The translations under genes and the position numbers were made by a program. Shown here piece by piece: positions 1 through 13,900 of a stretch of DNA of 64,000 bases. Each line of letters opens with the position of its first letter. Within the stretch, counting starts at the first letter, position 1. The notes beneath the pieces were generated by a model. It worked only from the letters and a program-made list of their open reading frames with translations, searched no databases and had not been told where the DNA came from. This DNA is from Pegea sp. RAD2-039 (taxonomy: Eukaryota > Chordata > Thaliacea > Salpida > Salpidae): assembly GCA_034620365.1 (NCBI GenBank), contig JAQGEQ010000071.1:4588001-4652000 (forward strand), in the 5' to 3' direction.

Positions 1-38
1 CTGCCTCCTCCAACTGATGTTGAACTTTGAGAAGCAAC
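1..38 (-). CDS. Possible edge exon, unidentified
   Basis: On the minus strand a good acceptor (tttgtag at 45-39) precedes an open stretch that runs off the left edge. Its 12 complete codons are Ser/Gly rich. A plus-strand frame over bases 2-94 is also open for about 30 codons, so strand and even coding status are unsure. No family can be recognised from so little sequence. Confidence 0.2.
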
Positions 39-3000
39 CTACAAAATATGAAATCTTTAATTATGTGGGAAGGTTACAGATAGAAAACCAGATGTAGCCT
101 AATAATATTTGAATTAGAAATATTTAGTTAAATTTGATATTCAAGATGAATATCTTAAAATATATTTCGAATTGTTGCATATATAATAAAGTATAAGAAT
201 TATGTTTAAATATAGGTAATTAAAATAATGTTACCAAAGTAAAGCCTACTAAATAAATGTTTATATACATTCCACTAAAAATAACCAAGTTTAATAAATC
301 AATAAATAACAAAATAATGAGCTACAGACAAAAGATAAGCTGATAATTTTATTTCTAATTTTAAGATCTAGATACCAATACAAACTATTATTAAAAATCA
401 ATTGATAGAAATAAATAAATTAGTTTTAAATATAAAATATTTAACTATTAGTTTTATATACATTAATCAAATAATAAATTATATCAAAAAGATTTTAAAC
501 TACAATAGTACATAATTAACAATATATATATATACAGTAGTTGATAGCTATATCAATAATTATCTATATAATTAAGTTTGTGATAATAAAAGGCTATTAA
601 GTAAAATGCAGCTAAAAAAACAATTGTTCAGTCTTAATAGAGCTAATAGAAAATGATTAATAGTATAAAAAGTTGTTCAACCATCTACAAAGTTAATGTT
701 GTATAGAATTCATAAGTATTTTAAATAAAAAATTAGAATAAATATAAAATTAATAAATCAACAATACTAATTTATTCTTATTCAAATATTGAGTGAAAAA
801 AGTTTAACCTAATTATAAATTTTATGCAATTAGATAAACAAATTATTTGAAAAATACTTTTATACTAACAATATGAAATAAAAATTCTTATAATTTAAGT
901 ACCTAATAATTAAAAATCATTAATAAAAACTAATATAATCTAAAACTATTTATGAAGTAAGTTATAAATACAAAAATAACATTTTAATAACAAGTTTGAA
1001 GATTAAGAGATAAAATATTTATCTAATCGTAAATAAAATAAGAAAAATTTACCATTTTGAATTAAAGAAATTAGAAAATGACCCCGAAAGCGTAAAGTGA
1101 ATAAATGAAGTTTCAAACAACGCTTATGTGGCAAAAACAAAATATACACCAACGTAGCGTACATGAAACGTCACATAACAGGGTTTCTAACTTTTTTATT
1201 AAATATTTTTTGCTGCCATCAAGATTTGTTAAAAATATGGTGAATGGCTGACCTAAATAAAATATAAAAAATATGTCTAAAAATGTAACTGTATATATTT
1301 CAATTTAGCCTTAAGCTGTAGAGTAAAAAATAGTTAGAACAAAAATCAGTCTTTTTGTAGAATAAAAAAAGTTTATTGACTCATAAATCTTCTATTAAAG
1401 AATTAATAATTTGTCTTTGATCAAATAAGCAAATCATAATTTAAAAGTTGACATCAAGGTATTGAAAACTATTTGAGCTCAGGTTTTAATGTTTATCAGT
1501 GATTCTTATATCATAACATTCAAACTTAGGTCTCTTGAATTTTTTATTTTTGGTTTTTTGTCTCATTAATAACATTATATTTTAGTTTTGATCGTATGAA
1601 ATGTCTGTATAAATAATTTTAAAGTATACCATACAGTTAAATTTAAAATAAGATCAACAACTAGTACTAATACTTTATATAAATTTTGTTAATCAACAAT
1701 TTTGAAGACCAACATACTAAATTAAGCACTCTAGCTTTTATTTATGCTTTTACCCCCCTTAAAATTCAAATCAGCTTCACCAACACCTCAAGTAAAACCT
1801 CTTATTGCCCTGCCACTAAAACACGAATGTGAAACAATTGCAGCAGCTACATTAAAAGAATATTAGTTTACATTTATGATAAAAAAGTTTATAATAATCG
1901 TTTTTCTAACTAGAGTTAATTTTTATTGATTTATATATTTCATAGAATTCATTCGACCATTCAAAGTGTTTTGAGAAAAGAATTGCTGTTTTTTTATTTG
2001 GTGACGATTCCAGTTATTTGCTTTCCTTATTAACGATATTTCCTATATTTATTGTTTGGTTTAGCTCATGCACCCAAAAATATCATTTGTAGCTAGACTT
2101 TCTGCTAGACTTCATAAAAACATGAAGCTACAACACACTTAGCCATTAATAATAATTAAGTGTCTAAAACTAGTTTAAACTTCTTAAGTAATCAATTTAG
2201 TAATGATATTCTTGTTGAACACTAAACCGTATATTTTTGATAAAACTTTATGATTTAGTGTGTTACTGCTTTCTTCTAAAACAATATTCTTCAGCTTATA
2301 GACTTTACTCATCTATTAGACATAGGAAAAAAGGTTTAAACTTTCTATTAGATTAAATAAGCTAGCAGCAAGCTCCTAAACTGTAACAAGTTTAAGATTT
2401 CCTATACTATTTAATGATATTTTAGGTACATGAGGAAAAGGCAGAAATTACCATCGTATAAAAACACCAGTTCTACTATTATTTATCTGAAAAAAATTTG
2501 ACAATTTAAAAAATAAAAGTAGGCAGCAACTAATCAATTTCTTTTTCGATTGTTTTTATATTTAAACTATATCTATACACAAATAAAAGTATTTGGATGT
2601 ATTGTTAATGGGCGTTGGGCGAAATTTCACTTCCTGGTTATTTTGGTTTCAACAATAAAACCATCAAGCTTAATTCTATTATAAGACAATTTCCTTACTT
2701 CTGAGCTTGTGCTTATTTCTGACTTTGGCATTGAAGTTATTTTTTTTAATAATTTACTTTTTTAAAGTTTTAATAATTATTAATATAATACAAGCAATAC
2801 CAATTTGTATAGTATTTATCTATTGATTATTTTTTTATTTTTGAAAAGTATTATTTCGTTGTTGAATCATTTTGCTCTAATAAATCTAAAATTTGTCTTA
2901 AATTGAAATAATTAAGATTTTATAAATCTTTTAGTTATTAACTTTTTGTAATGTTTCCGTAGTCAAGTGAATATTTAAATAATACAATATTTAAGCTGAT

Positions 3001-3290
3001 GAGAAAACTATGTAGGAGTTAATCTTTATATATATTTTTTAAATTTTAAGTTTTCCTTCTAATAAGGATTGTTTCTAATAACTGAAATGATCAAAATAGT
3101 TTTCTTGCATCAAAATAAATATTTCTAAATTGCTTTCAACTATTACATAATTCAAAATGCTAACGACAAATTTAAGTTGAAACTTATAAAACTGATGTTT
3201 ATTCTCAAGTAAAAGCTAATTTACATTACATTAATATAAATCTTTATTTTCAGATATTTTTATAAACTTTCATTAATTTTTCCACGTTGA
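39..3290. other. AT-rich stretch without recognisable gene
   Basis: About 3.2 kb of very AT-rich sequence with many stops in all frames and short A/T runs. I see no conserved protein segment, tRNA or mobile-element end. It may hold the promoter of ARPC1 and, if the exon at the left edge is real, an intron or 5' region of that gene. Confidence 0.5.
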
Positions 3291-3362
3291 CTGGCCAGAG
3301 TCCGTGCAAAGGTAACTAACCTCATTTAATGATCTCATAATTGATAAATTACATATTTAAAG

Positions 3363-4835
3363 ATGACAAACATTTATAACTTTGGAGTTAAGCCAATTCC
3401 TTGTCATGCTTGGAATGAAGATCATAGCCAACTTGCTCTTAGTCCCAACAGCAATGTTGTTAACATTTATAAGAAAGAAGGGAGTAACTGGAAGTTGATC
3501 CATACATTAAATGAGCATACCCTTCAAATTACTGGTAAGAATGCTTTAAAAAGTTATTTTTTTGATAAAAAATTTGATGGTATTGTATAGGAATTGATTG
3601 GGCTCCAAAAACAAATCGAATTGTAACTTGTGGTGCTGATAGAAATGCTTATGTTTGGCAACTCAAAGATGGTGAATGGCAGCAAGAGTTGGTTGGTTTT
3701 TTGAGTTTAGTTGCTTCACTTTCTTAATCACAAAACTTTTAGGTGATTTTGAGAATCAATCGAGCTGCAACTTGTGTAAAATGGTCTCCTCAAGAAGACA
3801 AGTTTGCTGTTGGAAGCTCTTCAAGAATGATCTCAATATGTTATTTTGAATCTGAGAACAATTGGTGGGTGAGTAAACACATCAAGAAACCTCTGAGGTT
3901 AGTTGAAGCTTCAATTAAACTTGAATAAATAAATAAATCTATTTTTAGAATAAAATCCCCAATAAACTTTAAACAATTTTAAATCAATTTACAGATCAAC
4001 TATAGTGGCTCTCGACTGGCATCCAAACAATATTCTTCTAGTTGCTGGATGCTGTGATTATAAAGCTTATGTCTTCTCAGCTTACATCAAAGAGATTAAT
4101 CCGAAGCCATCGTCCACTGTGTGGGGCAAAAAAATGAATTTTGGTAATCTGATGCAGGAGCTGACTATGCCTTCCACTGGATGGGTTAGTTATCATTTGC
4201 TGACCATTCTGTGGTCTCACTGCTCTTCGTCCCAGGTGCATGGCGTGGCTTTTTCGAAAAGTGGAGATAAGTTAGCAATGGTGACTCATGGAAGCGTAGT
4301 TGCTGTGGCGTGTGGCGGTGGTGACGTCATCTCTCTACGAACCCCTAACCTGCCTTTCAATGACTGTTTGTGGGTTACTGAAAATAGCTTTGTGGCTGCT
4401 GTAAGTCCATTTGTGTCATAAATATCATTTGTTCATCTAAAGATGAGGTTACAAATGTTTAATTTTTATCGAAGGGCCACGACTGTAACCCGATGTTGTA
4501 CGTACATGAAGGTAACTCAGTGGTGTTCTCCTGTAAGTTGGACCAACCCTCAAAATCTGGCGCGGGAAATAAAGCTGTGAGCGCCATGAACATGTTTAAA
4601 ATGATGGATAAGAAAGGGGCAGTTACTAACACTGACAACCAATTGGATACTAAGCACAAGAACGCTATTCTTCAAGTAAATCCCTATCATAAATTGATCA
4701 TTTTATTAATTATTTACTTTGTAGTTGGTCCCATATGCAAACAACAAGTTTACCTCCAGCGGTAAAGACGGAAACGTTATTCTCTGGGATGTAAAGTCAT
4801 TGGAATCAGCCATTGATGGACTTCGAATAGTGTAA
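3363..4835 (+). CDS. ARPC1: Arp2/3 complex subunit 1 (WD40 protein)
   Basis: Beta-propeller subunit of the Arp2/3 complex, which nucleates branched actin in the cytoplasm. Seven exons: 3363-3534, 3591-3691, 3743-3897, 3995-4184, 4236-4400, 4475-4675, 4725-4835, giving 364 residues, close to the 370 or so usual in the family. Family signatures in order: [19 protein letters not shown] at the N-terminus, [22 protein letters not shown], the VHGVAFS stretch, GHDCNPML, and a C-terminus of the type [13 protein letters not shown]. Introns are 51-97 nt. The ATG lies directly after an acceptor-like ag; a 5'UTR intron of 51 nt (3312-3362) is likely because a donor follows an apparent leader at 3290-3311. 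The second donor, ttg/gttggt, is weak but is required by the protein match. Convergent with syntaxin-18, 260 bp between stop codons. Confidence 0.96.
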
Positions 4836-4892
4836 TCAAGCTTGACCTCAATCTTGATAATCGATGATATAATCGTGATACTTTTGTTAATC

Positions 4893-4898
4893 AATAAA
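4893..4898 (+). promoter_or_regulatory. Poly(A) signal of ARPC1
   Basis: AATAAA about 58 bp after the ARPC1 stop codon and well before the convergent syntaxin-18 stop. Position fits a short 3'UTR. Given the AT content a chance hexamer cannot be excluded. Confidence 0.5.
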
Positions 4899-5094
4899 TA
4901 TATTGAGATTAGAAGTATTGTTGTTACTGACTGCTGGCAATTACTATTGGCCTTTTAATTTGAAAGAAAAACAAATCCACAATTTAAAGAGATCATTTTT
5001 AGCAACCCAAAAACACTTAAAAGTTATTAAAATTGTCAAGTAAAGAAGTTAAACAGATTTGTCAAAGGTAGCAACATAGGTAAGTAGAGATTTC

Positions 5095-6677
5095 TTAACT
5101 GTACCATTCGAGAAAGAGTAAACAAAACGAACACATTAAGAGAAAAAATAGAATCCATAGACGATACGAAGCATTGCTGTTTAGCGCCTAAAACAAAAAT
5201 ATATTTGATCTGATGTTGACAAATGTGTCATTAAACTAACTTGTCTTAAAGAATCATTTCCATCTTTGATATTTTGAGAACTTTCAAACATGGTTTCGGC
5301 GACAACATCAATATCTGCGTCTTGTTGATAAACCTAATCAAATTGTAAATGTAAAAATGTTAATTGAAGCAAATTACTAACCTGTTCATTAAACATATGT
5401 TGTAGTTTGGATATCTCTGCTACTTTTCCTTCTATTACTTTTACTTCATCCATAACATTGTTCAAATCTGATAACATCATTACATTCTCCTCAGCCAACT
5501 ATTAAATAAAAAATATAAATTATAACTCAAAAGTATTCAAGTTTTACACCTTAAACCACTAAACTAAAGTGGAAGACATCTTTTCTGGGACTATTTCATA
5601 ACTCAAGATGATATTTTGTCAAATTTTGTAACTTCTAATCAAAGATTAGCTTAAAATTAACTCATTTATTACAAACAAAATTAAACTTATTGAGATTGTT
5701 GCTTACTTGTGCTTCATCTTCATCATCCAAATCTTCTTCATCACTATCTTCATAAACATTGACTTTAAATCTATCAGATGAAAAAGCTACAGGAATTGTG
5801 TGATCAACAGAAGTTTCATCCACCAATAGCTTTGATGAGTTGAAGTCTAACCTTGAGCTTTTAAACAATTCCGATTTTACAACTTAATTCAAATCTTTTA
5901 TTGTATCAATGTCGCTAAAACTATTTTGATACTCACAATTTCTTGCGCTCAATAATTTCTTTTACTCTGATCTTTCTAACATTATTATAAACTTGGCAAA
6001 CTGAACGAAAATAACTTGTAACTAATTCCATTGTAAGTCTTTGGTGTAGGTCAGTTTGGTAATTTACTTTTTCGGTACTTTTGCTAAGGTCTGGTAAAAT
6101 AAAATAAAAACTGATTTAGATATTTTCTTTATCTTAAAACCTTAAAAAATAATCCTTGAAAGATCTGTAACTGATTTTAGCTTATTGATGCATTTATTAT
6201 AGAAGATTTAGAAAGTATTAAAATATATAAGAACCTTGTTTGAGATTTTCAATCAAGTTGGTGAGTGTAGCAATCAGTTTCATACATCTTTCATCTATTT
6301 CATCTTTCTCCTTTTCACTTAATTTTGTGTGTCCGAATCCTCCAACATATCTATGTTTATTTTCATTCACAAATCTTTGAAGATTCTTTATTTGTGAAAC
6401 CTAAAACAGTTTATAAAATAAAATCTCAAATAATAAATTATATCTAAAATATATTCAATAATTTTCTTTAAATTGAACTTTTGAAACTTTATGTTTACAG
6501 TTAAAAGTAAACAATATAGATTTATTTAAAGTGAAAACTTACAATAACTTTACAGGCTTTTCCAAAAGATGTTTTTGGTTGAAGAGTTCCAGCCTTAAGT
6601 AAATATGGAGCTTTCTTATTTTCTAAATTACTTAAAACTTTCACAGAACTCCAAAAATCACTTGTTCTATCAATCAT
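5095..6677 (-). CDS. STX18: Syntaxin-18, ER Qa-SNARE
   Basis: Qa-SNARE of the endoplasmic reticulum, used in retrograde Golgi-to-ER fusion with the NRZ tether. Seven exons on the minus strand: 6543-6677, 6235-6400, 5937-6090, 5707-5851, 5382-5498, 5241-5333, 5095-5187; 300 residues against about 335 in human. The N-terminal helical domain is recognisable (a KDEIDERC segment aligns with the human TERDQID region). An acidic linker ([14 protein letters not shown]) follows, then the SNARE helix ([15 protein letters not shown] through QQDADID) and a C-terminal membrane anchor of the form [20 protein letters not shown], ending a few residues later as expected for a tail-anchored protein. An in-frame TAA three codons before the ATG fixes the start. 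The shorter length is mainly in the linker. Confidence 0.95.
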
Positions 6678-9600
6678 AGTTTAATATCCAAATTTAAAAC
6701 TAGAAAAAATGTATATCATTCAAATCAACTTTCACATGCACAATCTACAATAGTTGTTTGTTGAATAATAACAGCTATAAAGCCTACTTCAGCCAGCAAC
6801 AGCTGGAGTGTTGATATAACAAACAAAGAAAACAAGATTAAATGAAAAGGAGTTTATTTGCTCAATAGATTACAGCTATTAAAGCTTAGATTATGTATAA
6901 AATAAAAGATACATCAAATGAAATTAAATGATAAAGTAATAATTCCTTATCAATAGTGTTTTAATCTTTAAATTCTTTATGTTTTAAGCAGCTAAAAATG
7001 ATGTTAATAAATTCAATTTTATTAACTATATAATTTTATTTATTTTACTTTTTATTATGATATAATTGAAAATAAAACTGCAATAAAATTTACTAATAGC
7101 TTTTTTTAAGATTTAATTTTTTTTATATATGATATTTATCTGAAAAACATGAGATTTAAACAAAAATATCTTTAAAATCAACTAAGTAAAAAATCAAAAA
7201 TTTATAAAGGTTATAAAATAAAAAAACATTTAAAATTATAGACTCTAGTTTTTATTTTAGTTGATAGATTAAATTTAAAAAAATAAAGCAATTTAAATGA
7301 TGTACTTAAAAAAAATCAAATTTGGCTTAAGAACTTATTAATGAAACTGAGTTAAATATAAATTTTATCTGACTCATAATCAAAGTATTAATAGTCATTA
7401 AATCTTATATAAAAATATGTTAAATCAATACTATGAATTTATTTTGATTAGACTACTTTATATTATCATATTTGTAAACAAAATGTAAACAGATTTGTTT
7501 TCACGAAAATCATAATTTATATAAATCATAATAATCATAAATTTAATATATACAAAAAGACACTTCAAATTGATAGTGATGTTTTTCTGACTGGTTGCAA
7601 ACATTTTGTAAGAAATAGATATAAAAAAGTTTGTTTTAAATTAAACTGAACCTGCCACCTGGAGATGCCAACAATATCAACGAAACGGTAAAATCCCCGT
7701 AAAAAATACTCAAGTACAAAACCAGCTGTAACTCAGTTTATTATTAGTAACCTATTAAGCAAATTTTATGGCTAAAATATTATCTTAAACAACTTTAAAG
7801 TTGATAAAGATTTTTTTTCGTGAAAGTTTTGTGAAGCAAGCAACTCTTTGGTCTCTTCAACCGCCAAGCTTAAGATTTGTTTTTGAGACATGTGTATTCT
7901 GGTTTAATACTTGACTTTAGATTGATCAAACACTGTATAAACTGAGATACCAATTTGAGTAATCTTGTCTATTAAGTTCTTTGCCTTAAATTGCGTTTGG
8001 ACTTATAGCTGAGCTTGGTTAGAGTGTGAAACCAATGATACTTTAACTTCCTTGTATTATTATGTAGAAACAAATTGGAGTAAATAATTCAATTTGTGCA
8101 TTTGAATATTGTATCTAAAAACTTTCAGGTTAACTGTAGGCAATTTTTGTTTTGATATAATACTATTACGATATGTTTCTATTTAGTATCAAGTAATATT
8201 AAGTAGTATAGAAGATTTTATAGGAAAAACTAACTGAATAATGAATACGAAAAATCTTGAATCAAAATAGTAAAAATAAGAAGGAAAAAGTAAAAATTGT
8301 TTAACGACTGATTCATTTTAGTTTTTAAATAATATTTCACTATCATATATTACAGAGGATTATAATTTGATGAACTAATAGTTTTAATTGTTTCAGCTCA
8401 TTTTATAAGGCTTCCTTGTTAGAAGTTTTCTAAGCGGTAAAGTTATCAGTTCACAAATTAGTTTGTTCAATACAGCTTTCTAGATAAGAAAAATATCTTA
8501 TATATAGATATTACAGTTTATGGTGTTTACCCAACAACTAACTTTGCATAATTGTATCTTAAACAACACAAATTGTAAATATTAATTTAGTTGTTTTAAA
8601 AATATTAACAAACAATGGCTATTTATATGTAAAAAAAACTTATACTTTAAACTTATACAAAAATAATTTTGTTATGTTTATGAAAAAGTATATTTGTAGA
8701 TTATTAATAAATAAATATTTTACATGAATAATGTTTTCATTTGATAACACTATAGCTTTACTTTTGAACTTAAACCAAGAGCTTTGAAAAATTGAATTAA
8801 AACAGAATTTTAAATAATAAATCTATCTTTCCAAGAAATGTTTTTAAGTTCCAGCAAAGTATGATTTTTGTGATTACAATAACTAATTTCTACTGTTATA
8901 TGATTCATCTTATTTGTTAATAAAGATTTTAGAAAAATATGATATTTACAAACACTAATATGAGCTTAAAACAATTGAAAATGAGTTTCAAATATTTATA
9001 GAAGCTTCTATGGACAACCTTATTAGGTTTGAAAGTATTTCATAATACTTCCATAAGAAAATCGAATTGACCAATAGGAACGCGACTAATGTGGTTACTG
9101 GTACAAGTATTCCAATTTATATGACAGTAATTTAAGCAAGAGTAACTTGGCAAGCTCAAACTGATTTATGTAATAAAAACAAGAATAGTTGCCGCTATTG
9201 ATACTAACTTAGAATTAGAGACTTTATATTTATTTGGTATTTAAAAGCTAAAAATTTGAATTGTACATTTTAAAAGTTATCGAATAAGAAATTGTAATTT
9301 GAATACTGAAGCTGATTTATAAAACTTTTATATGAGTAAATCCTCTTCTTTGTTACAAACAAATAAACTATCTGATAAATAGAATAAAAAGATGCAAGTT
9401 TTGTTCTGATTAGTTTTTTTCTCAACTTAAAATCACTTATTTCACAAAAAACGAAATAAATGAACAAAGGTTATTGTCAATGTAAACAAACACACAGACG
9501 AGCGCACACAATATTGTTCAACATGACGAAGTGTTGTTGCTACAATTAAACTTAGATAACTACTGGTCCCAACAAAACCTCTTTAAACAATTTCAACATA

Positions 9601-10996
9601 CATTTGACGAAGTAGTTGGAAATTTCAACAAGAAGTTTCTGATTCTTCTGATTTCTCACCGCTTGACAGAAACAAATATAATTTGGTTGACAAAATGCTT
9701 GAACTAAACAACCAAAAAAAATGTTTATGGATATTGACACCGTGAAGGCACGGAAGGCGTAATGAAGGCGAGAAGATATGGTTTTGGATGACGTTAGAGG
9801 TATTATGGGGGTTATTACCAGATGTAGATATGCGTGGGGGTTGATGAAGGGAGGTTGTGGAATAATAATAAGAAAATAGTTAGTACGAAGAAATTAAATT
9901 GTCATAATCATAATAATAAGAAATATTTGTTCGAAAAATCTGAAAACAATTTCGATATTGGCTAAATTTCTTCAATGACGTCAGTAATTGATTGTGTGAA
10001 GATGAAATATTGTGTGAAGTAGAGACACATACATGTGAAAAGAGATAATTGCAACGTGGTATTGTAGCAAGATAATTAGTTGACGAACGACAACGGATCT
10101 GCAGGGGTACCGTTACTTGACATCAACAAATTTCGCTGTGACTAATCTGTTCGAAAGGAAGAGTTGATGAGGATAAACAGGAAACAAATGCAAGTCATAA
10201 GTTTTATCGACCAGAAAAAGAAGCAGCCAATTAAGCTGATCAGTTTCAGCAACCAGTTTAATTTCCGTAGTGTTTAGGTTGCTAAAAACAAATAAATCTT
10301 TTATCTGATGATAGAAATCATTCTTACAAGTGCTTAGTGCTTCTTGTTAAATCGCATCATTAGTAAACGGTAAGAGACACAAAATACCACTTCGCCTTGT
10401 TTGATTGAAAGACCTACAGTAACCAAATGAGGATTTGAAAAGGGTGCTGTTGACAACTGCGCCATTTTTGTGATAAGTATTAAATGAAGCACCTGGCATT
10501 AGGTTTGTGCGTTTAATTGCAAATGAGAGGTGATTTTGACGCAGCAAATGAGACATCACAAAGGGTGTGTAGAGATAGGTGCTTTTATGGGCTTTCTACT
10601 TTTTGGTACACATCGGTTTAAGAGCTGTCTTTAAATGCATAAGCTTAAACGTAAAGTTGAGAACCTGTTTTATGGTTGAGACATCAAAGGGACAATTAAC
10701 AAAAATGCAGCAGAAGCAGCAGGCACCATCATGCTCGATTGTGGAAATGAAGTTGACATGATTACTTTTGATTCTAACACACATAAACAGATGATAAAAC
10801 AACAAACGATAAGCTTCTTGTGAGGAAGGTTGATTAAAAAAATAAGATGAGATTGTGAGAAGGCTGTTAATAAATTGACAACATAATCAGGGACAGAAAG
10901 AGCTGCTGGTGCAGCAGTTGAACGACTTGTCGATTTGTATGTACAAGATAATGAGGGAACAAAGGTAGGTTGGTTGATTGTGTGATTGAGAGAGAT
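6678..10996. other. Intergenic stretch, no gene seen
   Basis: Between the syntaxin-18 start and the Argonaute stop codon. The left 2.8 kb is AT-rich with nothing recognisable. From about 9.5 kb onwards GC rises, including the roughly 1.2 kb downstream of the Argonaute stop; that part probably includes the Argonaute 3'UTR. Short open frames here (for example 10347-10559 and 10579-10761) match no family I know and lack splice-joined partners. Confidence 0.5.
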
Positions 10997-13900
10997 TTAA
11001 GCAAAGTACATGTTTCGGACAGTGTTTTGATGAACCACAACAGCTTTCGACATAGCTTGTAAGTGGGCGTCCTGGTCCTGTTGTGCATGGCCACTTTGAA
11101 GTGAACCTTCACCGCTATAAGAAAGAAAATATGAACAAGATATCTTTGAAGATTCAACTTGGTAACAAACCTTTCATGATCTTTATCAACAAGATGATAA
11201 CGCGCTCGAAACGCAACCAGATGTGCGTAGTAGGCTGGCGCAGGGATAGAAACTGACCGTGTACATCGAACATAAGTGTGGCAGAGTTGGTAGGTCAACA
11301 CTTGCAGATCATCAGCCACAAAGTTATTGTCATCCCATAAGACATGGTAATGAGAAGGTCTCGATGTTCCCTATAACAACAAGCGTTTACATCACCTAGC
11401 AACTAGCTGAGTAGTTGGTAGTTACCTGGATACCAGCGTGACTGCACAGGTAGAAGTCAAACTCAGTTGGATGACAAATACCGACATCAACAGTGGTACC
11501 AGCTGGGATGTTTCCACTCTTCCCACTTCGATCTTCCTGGCTACGACAGAAAAGTCGCGTGTGATGACGTTTCTGGACCACTATATAAGTGATACCGGGT
11601 TGGTAACCAACTTCTAACATGGTACAAGCTTGTCGGATGGCCAGAAGTTCATGTGAAAGGACCTGGGCACATGAAATGGGTCAGTTGAGGTGGTTGAAAT
11701 GGGCTCAATCTGTCAACCTGTTGGAAATGGCCCTCAGACACTCCATCTCGATACATGATAATGCGGACCGGCTTATATCGCGTCGCTTTGTAAAACTCGA
11801 TCATCAAATCGCGAACCATCGAAGCCAAGTCGCGAATAATCTCTTCTCGATGTGGTTGAACGCGCACATTAGCGCTGTATCTCGAAGGATGAGCGTCCAT
11901 ACTCCCCACCACCTGATAACCGACATGTGAGTGCGCCGCCTAGTGGTCAAATCAACTTACAGCAGCGATGGAAGGTTTTCGAGTGTCACCAGCGGGTGGA
12001 TGTGTGACGTCAGCACCGAAGAAGATGACAGGGTCGTTGAAGATTTTGGGGCGAAGGGCAGGGACTAATATATTGTTTACTCCTCCCAATTTAACGTTGA
12101 TTTTAAGACACAGATTAGAAAGAGTTTGAGGTGAGGTTTTGGTGACGTTCTTCACTTGCACGCACTGCGTCGCGATGCCTAGCAACGTGTCACCAACGCG
12201 CTTCACTTCCGCTGAATATTCAATGAGCGATTAAAAGGCGAAATAGAAGCGCGCGCGCAGCTCACCATAGACTGGCGTTTTTCCGGGTAGAATGACGACG
12301 ATAAGTTGAAGCGCTCGATATTCATCCACTAAATGTCTACAAAAAGAAGCGATAAAAATGGTGGATTTTGAGGGGGCGGGCAGGGGTACTTGAAAAGCGG
12401 CTCGACTTGTTCTGATCCTTGCGCATATTTACAGAATACTGGGGTCCCTCGAATCGGCATTCCGGCGTCTTCTGAGATCCGTTGAAGATTCTTGATAAAC
12501 ACTCTCAGATGTTGATCCTAAAACAGCTTCTTAGTGAATACAAATGATGACGTCATAAACGCGCGCTCACCGAGCAAGTGCGCTGATTGGCGAAACAAGC
12601 GATGGCCCACACTTCAATATTGATGCCCGAATGGAACTGCTTGCCCCTCATGTCCCACACTCCCTGGTTGGGGGTCGCCTGCATTCGGTTATCTCCCCCG
12701 TACTGGATCTTAGGAGGAGGCAGGACGCGACCTCGTACCTCCGTCATTTCGTCAATTACCTGACAACGGTTGTCAAGGACACACAACAGAAGAGCTTAAA
12801 GGAGCAAACCTGAATGCCAAACTCTTGGACGTAAGGATCATTGTTAAACTGCGCCTTGCGAACGAGTGACGCGATTTCGCGTTCGCGATCAGGAGCAGAA
12901 CGAGCAGTGGCCTGTAGAAGATCATTGAAGATCTGTAGATGAAGATCTCAAGGACACAAACCTTGATCATGGTAGAGGTTTGGCTATCTGTCAACTTTTT
13001 AATACATCTTTGTCCTTGGACTATGTTACAGACTTCGATGGGTAGGTAGGTATGCTTCTGTTCTTGGCCCACTTGTAAGCAAGGAAGGTAAGCGTATCTG
13101 CGAGGAGTAAGGTGCGTGAGGCGAGCTGTCAGATGACCTTTCAACTTACGAGAGGGTCACATGATGCTTTTCGTGAAAGTATCTGGCGACTGAACACTCA
13201 ATTGTTTGACCGGAATTCTCTAGTTGAAGTGGGAACGTTTGGCTGGCGCACGATCTTCTTGTGACGTTACAAACGCGATACTTTCGTCGCATGTTACCAC
13301 AGTGAGTAATCTCGACCTGCAAGAAGCAACTAGTACATCACAGAGACACAGAAAAGACACTACTGACTTTCAAACCACGGATTTCTTTGGTGAATTTAAC
13401 CCGCTGTGAATCTGAGAGAGCTCTCATATACCGGAGGTCCTCTGGACGGATTTCAAGAACATCACAGAGAAATTGGATGCAAGATTGTGATTTATAAAAA
13501 GCAGTGGCAGAAACTGTTCAACAAAAATATTATTTTGTGGCTCAAGTGACCAAGTCAAGACCAACCATCAATATTCAGCATCATCTTCCATTGTGACGGT
13601 CTCATTGACTGATGGAAACCAAACCAAACCTCTCTTCCTCCACCAAGCGGTGGAGTATATCCTTCAGGAGCAGAAAAGAAGGAACGTCCTACAGGAGTGT
13701 ATCTGATCGAGGAAGGTTTATGAGAAGAGTTGGTAGATAAGTGGATGATGAAAATGTTACCTCATAGAAGGTAGATGTCTCATTACAACATCCAAAGCTT
13801 GAACAGTTTCAAAAGGAATTCCTATCAGCTTGCCTTCAAGGGCTAGCTTTAATGAATACAATGAAACACGTGACACCCATTTGATCGAGACTTGAAAAGT

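Noticed and set aside
11619..11930. Plus-strand open frame of 103 codons
   Set aside because: Antisense shadow of Argonaute exons with their conserved codons on the other strand.
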